From: Methanobrevibacter sp.
GTDB taxonomy: Archaea > Methanobacteriota > Methanobacteria > Methanobacteriales > Methanobacteriaceae
Length of the DNA stretch: 64,000 nucleotides
Reading direction: 5' to 3'
Assembly: GCF_015062935.1 (NCBI RefSeq)
Contig: NZ_SUTM01000005.1
Coordinates: 1-64,000, forward strand
In this document: positions 10,551 through 21,509 of the stretch, piece by piece
How the letters are laid out: the number at the start of each line of letters is the position of its first letter
Position numbering within the stretch: the first letter of the stretch is position 1
The notes under the pieces: generated by a model
Databases searched by the model: none
The model's input: only the letters and a program-made list of their open reading frames with translations
What the model was told of the DNA's origin: nothing
Program-made: the position numbers and the translations under genes

Positions 10551-13304
10551 ATGACAGATTATTATATTAAAAAAATTGAGCAAATTAACTTTGGTTTAAT
10601 GTCTCCTGAGGATATTCGTAAAATGTCTGTAGTAACTGTAGAATATCCTGATACTTATGGGGATGATGGTTTTCCTATTGAAAAAGGTTTAATGGACCCT
10701 CGTTTAGGTATTATTGACCCTAGTTTAGTATGTAGAACTTGCGGTTTTAAAGGTGGGGATTGTCAAGGTCACTTCGGTAGTATTGAACTTGCAAGACCTG
10801 TTATTCATGTTGGTTTTGGTGACGTTATCCACAAAATCTTACGTTCCACCTGTAATGAGTGTGGCCGTGTTCTTCTAAACGATGAACAAATTGAATACTA
10901 CTCTGAAAAAATCCATGAAGCAATGGACAACAAGGAAAGCATCAACAACATCCTGAAAGAGGTATACAAAGATGCTAAAAGGGAATTAAAAAATATGCCT
11001 GAAGACGAAGATGAGGAAATTGACCTCAAATACTGCTGCCCTCACTGTGGCGCACCTCAGGAAGCTATCATTTTAGATAAACCTGTTACAATTCGTCAAG
11101 GTGATTATAAATTAACTCCTTCCGAAGTAAGGGAAAGACTTGAAAGAATTACTGATGATGATGCATACATCTTAGGAGTAAATGCAGAAGTTGCAAGACC
11201 TGAATGGTTAGTACTTACAGTATTGCCTGTTCCTCCTGTAACAGTAAGACCTTCCATTACTTTGGATACCGGTGAAAGATCAGAAGACGACTTGACTCAC
11301 AAGCTCGTGGATATCCTAAGAATCAATCAGCGTTTACTTGAAAACATGGAAGCAGGAGCTCCACAACTGATTGTTGAAGACTTATGGGAGTTATTACAAT
11401 ATCACGTTACAACTTACTTTGATAATGAAGCATCAGGTGTTCCTCCTGCAAGACACAGGTCAGGAAGACCACTCAAAACCTTAACCCAAAGGTTAAAAGG
11501 AAAAGAAGGAAGGTTCAGATCCAACCTTTCCGGTAAACGTGTAAACTTCTCTGCACGTACAGTTATTTCACCAGATCCTAACATCAGTATCAACGAGGTC
11601 GGTGTACCTGAAATGATTGCAAAAGAAGTTACCGTACCTGTTCACGTAAACGAATGGAACATTGATGAAATCAGAGGATACATTGAAAACGGTCCTGATA
11701 TTCACCCTGGTGCAAACTATGTAATCAACGGCAATAAGAAAAGAAGGGTTACTGAAGATACCAAAGAGTTCATTTTAGAACAGTTAGAACCTGGTTTCAT
11801 TGTCGAAAGACACTTGAAAGACGGGGACATGGTTCTCTTCAACAGACAACCTTCCCTTCACAGAATGAGTATGATGGCTCACGAAGTAAGGGTATTGCCT
11901 TACAAAACTTTCAGATTAAACCTATGTGTATGTCCTCCATACAATGCTGACTTTGACGGGGACGAAATGAACATGCACGTTTTCCAGACTGACGAATCAC
12001 GTGCTGAAGCTAAATCATTAATGCGTGTTCAAGAACACATATTATCTCCTAGGTTCGGTGGACCGATTATCGGTGCTATTCACGACCACATTTCAGGAGC
12101 TTACCTTTTAACCCGTGACGGTGTGGAATTCACTGAAGAAGAAGCTTTACAAATCATCCGTAAATCTCACTTGGCTATTCCACCACTCAAATCAGGTCAA
12201 TGGGTTTTAAAATACGACCCTGAAGCTAGTGAAGAATCATTCATATTCAAGGACAAAGGAGATAAATGGACTGGAAAAGAATTATTCTCACTATTATTAC
12301 CTAATGACTTAAACTTATCATACAGTGCTGAGATTTCAAAATGTCCTGTAGTATATCCTCCTGAAGACGCTACTGTTGTAATCAAAAACGGTATCCTGAC
12401 TCAAGGGGTTATCGACGAATCCGCTTACGGTTCATTTTCAGGTAAAATCTTAGATAAAATCGTTAAGGAATACGGTCCTGGAAGAGCAAAAGAATTCTTA
12501 GACAGATCAACTGACCTTGCAATCTGCGGAATCATGAAAACAGGAATCACCACTTCATTAAACGATGAGGAAATTCCTGAAGAAGCTCAAGACCGTATTA
12601 ACGAGCACTTGAATAAGAAGATGGAAGAAGTAGATATGCTTGTTCAATCTTATGAAGAAGGCTATCTCCAAGCTTTACCTGGTAGAAGTTTAGAAGAAAC
12701 CTTAGAGATGAAAATCATGCAGGTTCTCGGGGAAGCTAGGGATATGTCTGGTAGTATTGCAGAAAATTACCTTACCATGGGTAAACAGTCTCCGGATGAT
12801 TCATACGAACATGTGATGGCTGTTGAAAACCACTCTGTAGTAATGGCACGTACTGGTGCTAGGGCATCCATGTTGAACCTTACTCAGATTACTGCTTGTG
12901 TAGGACAACAGGCAGTTAGGGGTGGACGTATCGAAAGGGGTTACCTTAACAGAACCTTACCTCACTTCAAGAAAGGTGAGTTAGGGGCTAAAGCGAAAGG
13001 ATTTGTTCACTCAAGTTACAAATCCGGTCTTGACCCAATTGAGTTCTTCTTCCACGCAATGGGTGGAAGAGAAGGTCTTGTAGATACAGCTATTCGTACA
13101 GCGCAATCCGGTTACATGCAGAGAAGACTTGTTAACGCACTTCAGGACTTGCAAGTTAAACCATCCGGACTTGTTACCGATAACCAGGGTAATGTTATCC
13201 AAACCATGTTTGGAGAAGATGGGGTAGACCCTGCAAAATCTGACTTTGGTAAACCAGCTGACTTAAACAAGCTTATTGACGAAATAAGAATGGAAGGTAA
13301 GTAG
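10551..13304 (+). CDS. rpoA1: DNA-directed RNA polymerase subunit A'
   Basis: A 917-residue N-terminal part of the largest polymerase subunit. It contains the catalytic [12 protein letters not shown] motif, whose three Asp residues hold the active-site Mg. It also has the N-terminal zinc-binding [16 protein letters not shown], a second Cys cluster (CNECG ... CPHCG), and [16 protein letters not shown]. The bridge-helix and trigger-loop region begins near the C-terminus before the split from A''. A good AGGAG precedes the ATG. It lies 25 bases after rpoB' and 8 before rpoA'' in one operon. Confidence 0.98.
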   Translation: MTDYYIKKIEQINFGLMSPEDIRKMSVVTVEYPDTYGDDGFPIEKGLMDPRLGIIDPSLVCRTCGFKGGDCQGHFGSIELARPVIHVGFGDVIHKILRSTCNECGRVLLNDEQIEYYSEKIHEAMDNKESINNILKEVYKDAKRELKNMPEDEDEEIDLKYCCPHCGAPQEAIILDKPVTIRQGDYKLTPSEVRERLERITDDDAYILGVNAEVARPEWLVLTVLPVPPVTVRPSITLDTGERSEDDLTHKLVDILRINQRLLENMEAGAPQLIVEDLWELLQYHVTTYFDNEASGVPPARHRSGRPLKTLTQRLKGKEGRFRSNLSGKRVNFSARTVISPDPNISINEVGVPEMIAKEVTVPVHVNEWNIDEIRGYIENGPDIHPGANYVINGNKKRRVTEDTKEFILEQLEPGFIVERHLKDGDMVLFNRQPSLHRMSMMAHEVRVLPYKTFRLNLCVCPPYNADFDGDEMNMHVFQTDESRAEAKSLMRVQEHILSPRFGGPIIGAIHDHISGAYLLTRDGVEFTEEEALQIIRKSHLAIPPLKSGQWVLKYDPEASEESFIFKDKGDKWTGKELFSLLLPNDLNLSYSAEISKCPVVYPPEDATVVIKNGILTQGVIDESAYGSFSGKILDKIVKEYGPGRAKEFLDRSTDLAICGIMKTGITTSLNDEEIPEEAQDRINEHLNKKMEEVDMLVQSYEEGYLQALPGRSLEETLEMKIMQVLGEARDMSGSIAENYLTMGKQSPDDSYEHVMAVENHSVVMARTGARASMLNLTQITACVGQQAVRGGRIERGYLNRTLPHFKKGELGAKAKGFVHSSYKSGLDPIEFFFHAMGGREGLVDTAIRTAQSGYMQRRLVNALQDLQVKPSGLVTDNQGNVIQTMFGEDGVDPAKSDFGKPADLNKLIDEIRMEGK

Positions 13305-13312
13305 GTGTAACT

Positions 13313-14500
13313 ATGGAAGATGTTATAAACAAAGTAATAGAAACTATTGCTAAATTAAATGAAGAAGAAAATCTTGATATAGCTTTTCCAGATAGTTATA
13401 TCGAAGAATTAGCTGAAAAAACTGTCCAAAAAGAGTTAACTGATGATGAGTTAGCTGAACTCATCCGTAAACTCAAGGCTGCCTATGACCGAGCTCACGT
13501 TGAAGCTGGAGAGGCTGTTGGAACAGTAGCTGCACAATCTGTTGGTGAACCTGGTACTCAGATGACTATGCGTACTTTTCACTATGCAGGGGTAACTGAG
13601 TTAAACGTAACATTAGGTCTTCCAAGGCTTATTGAAATCGTTGACGCAAGAAAAGATATTGCTACTCCAACAATGGATATTTATTTTGATGAAGAAAGAC
13701 GTAATGATGAAGAATTTGTAAGGACTTTAGCTAACCAGATTGGTAAAAGTACTATAAATGATATTCTTTCTGATTTCAATTTAAATTATGCTACTATGGA
13801 AGTAGAAGCAGTTTTAGATGATAAAAAAATTAGAGAAAAAAGACTTGATAAAGAAGAGATTAATGCCATTATTGAAAAGACTTTCAAAAAGGCTACAATT
13901 AACAATAATCATATCATTATACCTTCTTCAAAGAATGACAAATCCGATTCCAAATTTGAAATTCGTGAACTTCGTCTCTTGGCGGACAAGGTTCGTGACT
14001 TGCAGATCAGTGGAATTAAAGGTATAGGTAAAGTTATTATCCGTCGTGATGATGAATGGATTATTCACACAGAAGGATCCAACCTTAAGGAAATTCTTGA
14101 TATGGAAGGTATAGATCATGTGAGAACAACCACCAACAACATTCATGAAATCGGTGAGGTTTTAGGTATTGAAGCGGCTCGTCAGTCAATCATTGATGAA
14201 GCTCAAAAAACACTTTCCGAACAGGGTCTTAGTGTAGATGTAAGACATATCATGTTGGTTGCTGATATCATGACTGCAGAAGGTGTTGTAAAATCCATCG
14301 GAAGACATGGTATTAGTGGTGAAAAATCAAGTGTATTAGCTCGTGCAGCTTTTGAAGAAACTGGTAAACATTTACTTAACGCAAGTATTCGTGGTGAAGT
14401 AGATGATTTAACAGGTATCATCGAAAATATTATTATTGGACAACCAATACCTCTTGGTACCGGTTCTGTCGGTGTCAAAATGGATTATAAAAATGAATAG
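13313..14500 (+). CDS. rpoA2: DNA-directed RNA polymerase subunit A''
   Basis: A 395-residue C-terminal part of the largest subunit, which archaea encode separately from A'. The trigger-loop region is at [21 protein letters not shown] (about residues 72-92). The jaw and a C-terminal segment with [10 protein letters not shown] and [18 protein letters not shown] follow, completing the clamp and active centre. It is normal length, with an internal charged stretch ([14 protein letters not shown]) of variable sequence. It lies 8 bases after rpoA', and the L30e gene follows within 12 bases. Confidence 0.98.
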   Translation: MEDVINKVIETIAKLNEEENLDIAFPDSYIEELAEKTVQKELTDDELAELIRKLKAAYDRAHVEAGEAVGTVAAQSVGEPGTQMTMRTFHYAGVTELNVTLGLPRLIEIVDARKDIATPTMDIYFDEERRNDEEFVRTLANQIGKSTINDILSDFNLNYATMEVEAVLDDKKIREKRLDKEEINAIIEKTFKKATINNNHIIIPSSKNDKSDSKFEIRELRLLADKVRDLQISGIKGIGKVIIRRDDEWIIHTEGSNLKEILDMEGIDHVRTTTNNIHEIGEVLGIEAARQSIIDEAQKTLSEQGLSVDVRHIMLVADIMTAEGVVKSIGRHGISGEKSSVLARAAFEETGKHLLNASIRGEVDDLTGIIENIIIGQPIPLGTGSVGVKMDYKNE

Positions 14501-14511
14501 GAGGCTAGATG

Positions 14512-14808
14512 ATGGACGTAGATAGAGGAATCAGAGTAGCTGTCGATACTGGTGATGTAGTATTAGGCTCTGAAAAATCAATTCAATCTTTAAAATTAGG
14601 AAAAGGCCAACTCGTTGTTGTTGCTGCTAACGCTCCTAAAGAAATTCTTGAAGATGTTGAATACTATGCAAATCTTTCCGAAATTCCATCCTTAGTATAT
14701 GATGGAACTAGTGTAGATTTGGGTTCTGTTTGTGGTAAACCTTTTACTGTTGCTACATTAATCGTAAACGATCCAGGAGATTCTACAATATTAGACGATT
14801 TGAGGTAG
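14512..14808 (+). CDS. rpl30e: 50S ribosomal protein L30e
   Basis: A 98-residue L7Ae/L30e-family RNA-binding protein of the large subunit. It is recognised by GIRVAVDTGDVVLGSEKSIQSLKLGKG and the VVVAANAPKEILEDVEYYA segment. It lies between rpoA'' and the NusA-like gene, the standard archaeal order. Two adjacent ATGs occur (14509, 14512); the second is better spaced from AGGAGG at 14499-14504 and gives the family's usual MDVDRG start. Confidence 0.95.
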   Translation: MDVDRGIRVAVDTGDVVLGSEKSIQSLKLGKGQLVVVAANAPKEILEDVEYYANLSEIPSLVYDGTSVDLGSVCGKPFTVATLIVNDPGDSTILDDLR

Positions 14809-14814
14809 ATTTAA

Positions 14815-15246
14815 GTGTCTATTAAATTTAGTGCAAATGAAATTAGATACATAGCTCTTTTCGAAAATATGACTGGAGCAATGGTTAAAGATTGCATTAT
14901 CGATGATGAACATGGAAAAGTTACTTTTGTTGTAAAAAATGGTGACATGGGACTTGCTATTGGTAAAAAAGGAAGTTCAGTTTCTAAAGTTCAAAGAGCA
15001 GTAGATAAAGGCGTTGAGATTATTGAATTAGACGATGATCCAATACAATTTATTAAGAATGTTTTATCACCTGCAAAATTGCAAACTGTTAAGATTAGTC
15101 AAAAACAGTCAGGCGAAAAAATAGCTACTGTCACAGCGGATAATACTAATAAACGTATTGCTATCGGTAAGAATGGAATCAATATTGAAAGGGCTAAATT
15201 ATTAGCAAATAGACAGCATAATATTGATAATATTATTTTAAAATAG
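14815..15246 (+). CDS. nusA: NusA-like KH-domain transcription factor
   Basis: A 143-residue protein made of two KH RNA-binding domains. Each carries a Gly-rich loop: IGKKGSSVSKVQRA (about residues 43-57) and IGKNGINIERAKLLA (about 118-133). It corresponds to the KH region of bacterial NusA without the S1 and N-terminal polymerase-binding domains, which is how archaea encode it. It starts at GTG six bases after L30e and is the last gene of the polymerase operon. Its stop codon lies in a terminator hairpin. Confidence 0.93.
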   Translation: MSIKFSANEIRYIALFENMTGAMVKDCIIDDEHGKVTFVVKNGDMGLAIGKKGSSVSKVQRAVDKGVEIIELDDDPIQFIKNVLSPAKLQTVKISQKQSGEKIATVTADNTNKRIAIGKNGINIERAKLLANRQHNIDNIILK

Positions 15247-15290
15247 CCTTTGCGCTATTTTATTTTAATTTATTTTTTTTAAAAAAACTA
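15240..15290 (+). terminator. Terminator after the polymerase operon
   Basis: AAAATAG (15240-15246, including the nusA stop) pairs with CTATTTT (15255-15261) around an eight-base loop. A long T-rich run follows. Confidence 0.6.
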
Positions 15291-15572
15291 CTTTTTTTAT
15301 TTTTATTATATAAGAAATACATACCTTTATAAAGGTTGAAATATATATTTTATCTTAAGATATCTGTACTTTTTTAATAACATGACTATGTGTGCTTTTT
15401 GTCATTGTTTTGAATTTTATTTCAAGATATCTTCTTTTAGATAAGTTAATTATCTAAATTAATTATTATTACTGATTGTATCTTAGAATTTAGATTGTAC
15501 TATTAGTCTATAGTATAAATCGCAGCGGTGGATTCTCAGATACGCTTAACAAAAAGATTTAGAGGAAAAAAT
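15291..15572 (+). promoter_or_regulatory. Intergenic promoter region of the S12 operon with several short palindromes
   Basis: This AT-rich gap contains CCTTTATAAAGG near 15325, ATCTTAAGAT near 15354 and AGATAA...TTATCT near 15440-15457. A TATA-like stretch near 15510-15517 would place initiation around 15535, leaving a ~35-base leader before the S12 start. I cannot assign a regulator. The strong AGAGGA at 15561-15566 serves the ATG at 15573. Confidence 0.4.
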
Positions 15573-15998
15573 ATGCCAGGACTTTTTGCTGCAAAAAAAC
15601 TTAAAAAAAATAGACAAAATTTTAAGTGGAAAGATGTAGATTACAAAAGAAGAGCTTTAAGATTAGACGTTAAAGCAGATCCTCTCGAAGGAGCTCCTCA
15701 AGCTAGAGGTATTGTAATCGAAAAAGTAGGGATAGAAGCAAAACAACCAAACTCTGCTATCCGTAAATGTGTACGTGTTCAATTAATTAAAAACGGTAAA
15801 CAATTAACTGCTTTCGCACCAGGTGACGGAGCTATCGGATTTATCGATGAACACGATGAAGTTATGATTGAAGGAATCGGTGGACCATCCGGAAGATCCA
15901 TGGGTGATATTCCTGGAGTCCGTTGGAAAGTTTCCAAAGTTAACAACGTAGCTTTATCAGAAATGGTAAGTGGAAAAATAGAAAAACCTGTAAGATAA
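15573..15998 (+). CDS. rps12: 30S ribosomal protein S12
   Basis: A 141-residue uS12 of the decoding centre. It contains [20 protein letters not shown] and the [21 protein letters not shown] segment. Length and the start [12 protein letters not shown] match archaeal S12, and AGAGGA sits seven bases upstream. The reading frame extends back to a GTG at 15528 but this is not conserved. First gene of the S12-S7-EF2 operon, with S7 starting 13 bases after its stop. Confidence 0.98.
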   Translation: MPGLFAAKKLKKNRQNFKWKDVDYKRRALRLDVKADPLEGAPQARGIVIEKVGIEAKQPNSAIRKCVRVQLIKNGKQLTAFAPGDGAIGFIDEHDEVMIEGIGGPSGRSMGDIPGVRWKVSKVNNVALSEMVSGKIEKPVR

Positions 15999-16011
15999 GG
16001 TGGTTATATTT

Positions 16012-16572
16012 ATGAGTAAATTATTCGGAAAATGGGATCTCGATGAAGTAAAAGTTGAGGACTTGGGTTTAGTCAAATATATCTGCTTAGATGAAACTTT
16101 AGTTCCACATACTTCTGGTAGACACGTAAAAAGACAATTCGCAAAATCTAAAGTATCAATCATTGAAAGATTAATGAACAAAATCATGAGAACTCATCTC
16201 AACTCAGGTAAGAAAAACATGGCTTACAACATTGTAAAAGATGCTTTAGAAATCATTAATAAAAGGACTAAAAAGAATCCTGTTCAAGTTTTAGTTACTG
16301 CAGTTGAAAACACTGCACCTCGTGAAGAAACAACTCGTATCAAATACGGTGGTATCGGATACCAAGTAGCAGTTGACATTTCTCCACAAAGAAGAGTTGA
16401 CCTTTCATTAGGTTTCTTGACTAGAGGTACTTTACAATCTTCATTCAAAAACAGAAAATCTGTTGCTGAATGTTTAGCTGATGAATTAATTCTTGCTTCT
16501 GAAGAAGATTCAAGAAGTTTCGCTTTACAAAAAGCTGAAGAGAAAGAAAGAGTTGCTAAAGCAGCACACTAA
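16012..16572 (+). CDS. rps7: 30S ribosomal protein S7
   Basis: A 186-residue uS7, the head-organising protein of the small subunit. Recognisable segments are IIERLMNKIMRTHLNSGKKNMAYNIV (shown here only to mark residues ~46-71), PRRRVDLSLGFL-like QRRVDLSLGFLTRGT, and CLADELILASE. The ATG follows AGGTGG at 15998-16003. Standard archaeal place between S12 and EF-2. Confidence 0.97.
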   Translation: MSKLFGKWDLDEVKVEDLGLVKYICLDETLVPHTSGRHVKRQFAKSKVSIIERLMNKIMRTHLNSGKKNMAYNIVKDALEIINKRTKKNPVQVLVTAVENTAPREETTRIKYGGIGYQVAVDISPQRRVDLSLGFLTRGTLQSSFKNRKSVAECLADELILASEEDSRSFALQKAEEKERVAKAAH

Positions 16573-16603
16573 TCATATTATGTTTATATCTTAGGTGGTT
16601 ATT

Positions 16604-18802
16604 TTGAGTAGAAGAGACAAAATGATTGCAAAAATCAAAGAGTTAATGTACGAACCTGAACAAATCAGAAACATTGGTATCTGTGCTCACATCGATCACG
16701 GTAAAACCACTTTATCTGATAACCTCCTCGCAGGTGCAGGAATGATTTCCGAAGAACTTGCTGGAGACCAAAGATTCTTGGATTTCGACGAACAAGAACA
16801 AGCACGTGGTATTACCATTGATGCAGCTAACGTATCTATGGTACACGACTACAAAGACAGTGAGTATTTAATCAACTTAATCGATACTCCTGGTCACGTT
16901 GACTTTGGTGGGGACGTAACTCGTGCAATGAGAGCTGTAGACGGTGCAGTAGTTGTTGTTTGTGCTGTAGAAGGTATCATGCCTCAAACCGAAACCGTAT
17001 TCAGACAAGCTTTAAAAGAAAACGTAAAACCAGTTTTATTCATTAACAAAGTTGACAGATTAATCAACGAGTTAAAATTAGAACCTGAAGAGTTACAAAA
17101 CAGATTCTTAAAAATCTTCATGGAAGCTAACAAATTAATCAAAAACATGGCTCCTGAAGAGAAAAAAGAAGAATGGAAATTAGACTTTACTGATGGTAGT
17201 GTAGCTTTCGGTTCAGCATACCACAACTGGGCTATCAACGTTCCAACTATGCAAGAAACTGGAATCAACTTTAAAGACATCATTGATTATTGTAATGCTG
17301 ATAATGAAAAAGAATTAGCTCAAAAAGTACCTTTATCTGATGTATTATTAGGTATGGTAGTAGAACACTTACCTTCACCTAAAGAAGCTCAAGTATACAG
17401 AGTACCTAACATATGGGACGGAGACATCGAATCTCCTGCTGGCCAATGTATGGTCACCACCGCTCCTGACGGACCTTTAGCTGTAATGGTTACCAACGTA
17501 TCCGTAGACAAACACGCTGGTGAAATCGCAACAGGTAGGGTTTACGGAGGATCCATTGAAAAAGGTACAGAAGTATACCTCGTAGGTTCTCACGGTAAAT
17601 CCAGAGTACAGCAAGTAGGTGTATACTTCGGTCCTGAAAGAGTTAACACTGACAAAGTTCCTGCTGGTAACATTGTATATGTTGCAGGTGCAAAAGGAGC
17701 TATTGCTGGTGAAACCTTATGTTCACCTGAAGACAAAATCAAAGAGTTCGAAGGTTTAGAACACATTTCAGAACCTGTAGTTACCGTAGCTGTAGAAGCT
17801 AAAAATACCAAAGACTTACCAAAATTGATTGAAGTATTAAGACAAACTGGTAAAGAAGACCCTACCGTTAAAATCGATATTAACGAAGAAACCGGTGAAC
17901 ACTTAGTTTCCGGTATGGGTGAGCTTCACTTAGAAGTTATCGGTTACAGAATTAAAGATAAAGGTGTAGACATTACCACATCCGAACCTATTGTTGTATA
18001 CAGAGAAACCGTAAGAAAACTCTCTCCACAAGTTGAAGGTAAATCTCCTAACAAACACAACAGATTCTACATTACTGTTGAACCTATTGAACCAGAACTC
18101 TACGCTGCAATTCAAGAAGGAGACATTAAAGAAGGAAGAGTTAAAGGTAAAGAATCTGCAAACGACTTCATGGAACATGGTTTAGATAAAGAAGAAGCTA
18201 GAAGAGTATGGTCTGTACACAACAGAAGCATATTCCTCAACATGACTCGTGGTATCCAATACTTGGATGAAGTAAAAGAACTTTTACTTGAAGGATTTGA
18301 ATCCGCATTAGAAAACGGTCCTTTAGGAAACGAAATTTCCATGGGATTAAAATTCAAACTCCACGATGCAAAACTTCACGAAGACGCAGTTCACAGAGGT
18401 CCAGCACAAGTATTACCTGCTATCAGAAATGCAATCTTAGGTTCCATGATGCTTGCTGAACCTTCATTACTTGAACCAATGCAAAAAGTAGTTATTGACA
18501 CTCCTAATGATTACATGGGTGCATGTACTCGTGAAATCCAAAACAGAAGAGGTCAAATCGTAAACATGGGTCAAGAAGGAGACATGGCAAGAATCGAATC
18601 CAAAGTTCCTGTAGCTGAAATGTTTGGTTTCGCTGGTGACATCAGATCCGCAGCAGAAGGTAGATGTTTATGGTCTACTGAAATCGCAGGATTTGAACCA
18701 CTTCCACGTGAAATGCAAAACCAAATCGTAAGAGAAATCAGACAAAGGAAAGGCTTATCCGCAGAACCATTCCCTGCAAGCCACTACTTAGGTGATTTAT
18801 AA
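16604..18802 (+). CDS. fusA: Elongation factor 2 (aEF-2)
   Basis: A 732-residue translocation GTPase. It has the P-loop AHIDHGKTT, the DTPGHVDF switch II and the NKVDR base-recognition motif. The domain IV loop [15 protein letters not shown] contains the His that archaea convert to diphthamide. The start is TTG at 16604 ([18 protein letters not shown]), 5 bases after AGGTGG, matching the conserved N-terminus of methanobacterial EF-2; the in-frame GTG at 16595 overlaps the ribosome binding site. It lies 31 bases after S7. Confidence 0.98.
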   Translation: MSRRDKMIAKIKELMYEPEQIRNIGICAHIDHGKTTLSDNLLAGAGMISEELAGDQRFLDFDEQEQARGITIDAANVSMVHDYKDSEYLINLIDTPGHVDFGGDVTRAMRAVDGAVVVVCAVEGIMPQTETVFRQALKENVKPVLFINKVDRLINELKLEPEELQNRFLKIFMEANKLIKNMAPEEKKEEWKLDFTDGSVAFGSAYHNWAINVPTMQETGINFKDIIDYCNADNEKELAQKVPLSDVLLGMVVEHLPSPKEAQVYRVPNIWDGDIESPAGQCMVTTAPDGPLAVMVTNVSVDKHAGEIATGRVYGGSIEKGTEVYLVGSHGKSRVQQVGVYFGPERVNTDKVPAGNIVYVAGAKGAIAGETLCSPEDKIKEFEGLEHISEPVVTVAVEAKNTKDLPKLIEVLRQTGKEDPTVKIDINEETGEHLVSGMGELHLEVIGYRIKDKGVDITTSEPIVVYRETVRKLSPQVEGKSPNKHNRFYITVEPIEPELYAAIQEGDIKEGRVKGKESANDFMEHGLDKEEARRVWSVHNRSIFLNMTRGIQYLDEVKELLLEGFESALENGPLGNEISMGLKFKLHDAKLHEDAVHRGPAQVLPAIRNAILGSMMLAEPSLLEPMQKVVIDTPNDYMGACTREIQNRRGQIVNMGQEGDMARIESKVPVAEMFGFAGDIRSAAEGRCLWSTEIAGFEPLPREMQNQIVREIRQRKGLSAEPFPASHYLGDL

Positions 18803-18958
18803 AATTAAAATTTTTTAATTTTTATATTTTTTTATATTTTTATTAAAAATTCACTAAAAAAACATATCTTTTTATATGTTGAAAAATATAATACTTTATT
18901 AAGCTAACATTTAGGCTTATAGATATGTTTGTTAATAATTACAAAAGAGGTTATTATA

Positions 18959-20209
<1,251 letters not shown>

Positions 20210-20275
20210 GTTTGTAAACAATAATTAGAAAGTAATTTTTACTTTCTTTATTTTTTGTTTTTTGGAGGCTAATAA

Positions 20276-20584
20276 ATGAATCAAGCAAGAATTAAACTTA
20301 CTGGAACAGACCCAGAAAAATTAGCATACGTTTGTGATCAACTTAAAAAAATTGCTGAAAGAACTGGTGTCGACTTATCTGGTCCTATTCCATTACCTAC
20401 TAAAAAATTAGTAGTACCTACAAGAAAATCTCCGGATGGAGAAGGTAAAGCTTCTTGGGAAAAATGGGAACTCAGAATTCATAAACGTTTAATCGGTATT
20501 GGAGCTGATGAACGTGCTATGAGACAAGTTATGAAAGTCAACGTTCCTGATAATGTAAGTATCGAAATTGAACTTAAAGGATAA
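20276..20584 (+). CDS. rps10: 30S ribosomal protein S10
   Basis: A 102-residue uS10, complete. [29 protein letters not shown] and [13 protein letters not shown] are typical of archaeal S10. GGAGG lies before the ATG. It follows EF-1alpha by 66 bases, as in most euryarchaea, and the tRNA-Ser gene comes 35 bases later. Confidence 0.97.
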   Translation: MNQARIKLTGTDPEKLAYVCDQLKKIAERTGVDLSGPIPLPTKKLVVPTRKSPDGEGKASWEKWELRIHKRLIGIGADERAMRQVMKVNVPDNVSIEIELKG

Positions 20585-20619
20585 ATATTTAGAATCCTTC
20601 TAAATATTCCTTTTCATAT

Positions 20620-20703
20620 GCCGAGATAGTCTAGTCTGGTAAGGCGCAGGACTTGAAATCCTGTGAGGTCATCCTCGCCTGGGTTCAAATCCCAGTCTCG
20701 GCG
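20620..20703 (+). tRNA. tRNA-Ser (UGA)
   Basis: An 84-base class II tRNA with a long variable arm. The acceptor stem GCCGAGA/TCTCGGC pairs, and the anticodon loop CTTGAAA gives TGA. CCA is not encoded. Confidence 0.95.
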
Positions 20704-20726
20704 TTTTACTTTTATATCTACTTTTT

Positions 20727-21509
20727 TTAAAAACTTTTTATTTTTTTGTCCATTTCTGTTAAATCATTGACGATGTCATCTTTTTCTAACAATTCTATTT
20801 CCGGACGCTGTATCATGATGATGGCAATATCCTTTTGATTGGCGGCTTCTATTTTTTCAACGACTCCTCCGATTTCTCCGCTTTCCTTTGTTATCATTAC
20901 ACTTGCATCATACTTTTCGATTAAATCAATGTTTTCTTCAAGTGTTGCGGCACCTGTCATCGGGATGATGTGGCTTGAATCTATTCCAAGCTCGTCGCAT
21001 TTTCTGATTGAGTTTTCGACTTTCAGGATGCGCGGATAGAACCTTTCAACCGGAACATATTTCACGATGTCCGCCATGGTGTTGGCTCCTGCAAAATGCA
21101 GCACATTTCCTTGACTGAATTTGCCGGCTATAAGTTTTCCTGCATCGTCAAATGAATTTACGTAATGGATATGTGATGTGTCAATGTTTTCAAGGTTGGT
21201 GATAGGTCTTTCAAAGCGTATATACGGTATTTTAAGTTCCCTTGCTATGCCGGCACTTGTCTGTGTGATGTGGGCTGCAAATGGATGGGTTGCATCAATG
21301 AGAATGTCAAAGCCCTCATCGGTCAGAATCTTTATAATCTCATCTTTCGGAAGTGGTCGTGCTATGGTATCGTCGCTTCCCCCTTCCATTGCAAGTCTTG
21401 CACCGTATTCTGTGGTGGTTGTAGTCATAATATAGGCATCATAGTTTTCCTTGATGTGCTGTATGATGTTTATGGAATCCTTGGTTCCGCCCAGTAGAAA
21501 TATCTTCAT
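20727..21509 (-). CDS. cobK: Cobalt-precorrin-6A reductase
   Basis: Reduces (cobalt-)precorrin-6A during anaerobic corrin ring synthesis for cobamides, which methanogens need for methyl transfer. It is 260 residues, matching CbiJ/CobK. The N-terminus MKIFLLGGTKDS is a nucleotide-binding loop, IDATHPFAAHITQTS is the family signature, and a GEIGGVVEKI segment lies near the C-terminus. Its start overlaps the stop of the preceding P-type ATPase gene as ATGA. The pairing with an ion pump is odd metabolically and may only reflect shared transcription. Confidence 0.92.
   Translation of the reverse strand: MKIFLLGGTKDSINIIQHIKENYDAYIMTTTTTEYGARLAMEGGSDDTIARPLPKDEIIKILTDEGFDILIDATHPFAAHITQTSAGIARELKIPYIRFERPITNLENIDTSHIHYVNSFDDAGKLIAGKFSQGNVLHFAGANTMADIVKYVPVERFYPRILKVENSIRKCDELGIDSSHIIPMTGAATLEENIDLIEKYDASVMITKESGEIGGVVEKIEAANQKDIAIIMIQRPEIELLEKDDIVNDLTEMDKKIKSF

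Noticed and set aside
15291-15527. A small gene between nusA and rps12
   Set aside because: Stops in all frames and no ribosome binding site; only palindromes and promoter-like sequence.
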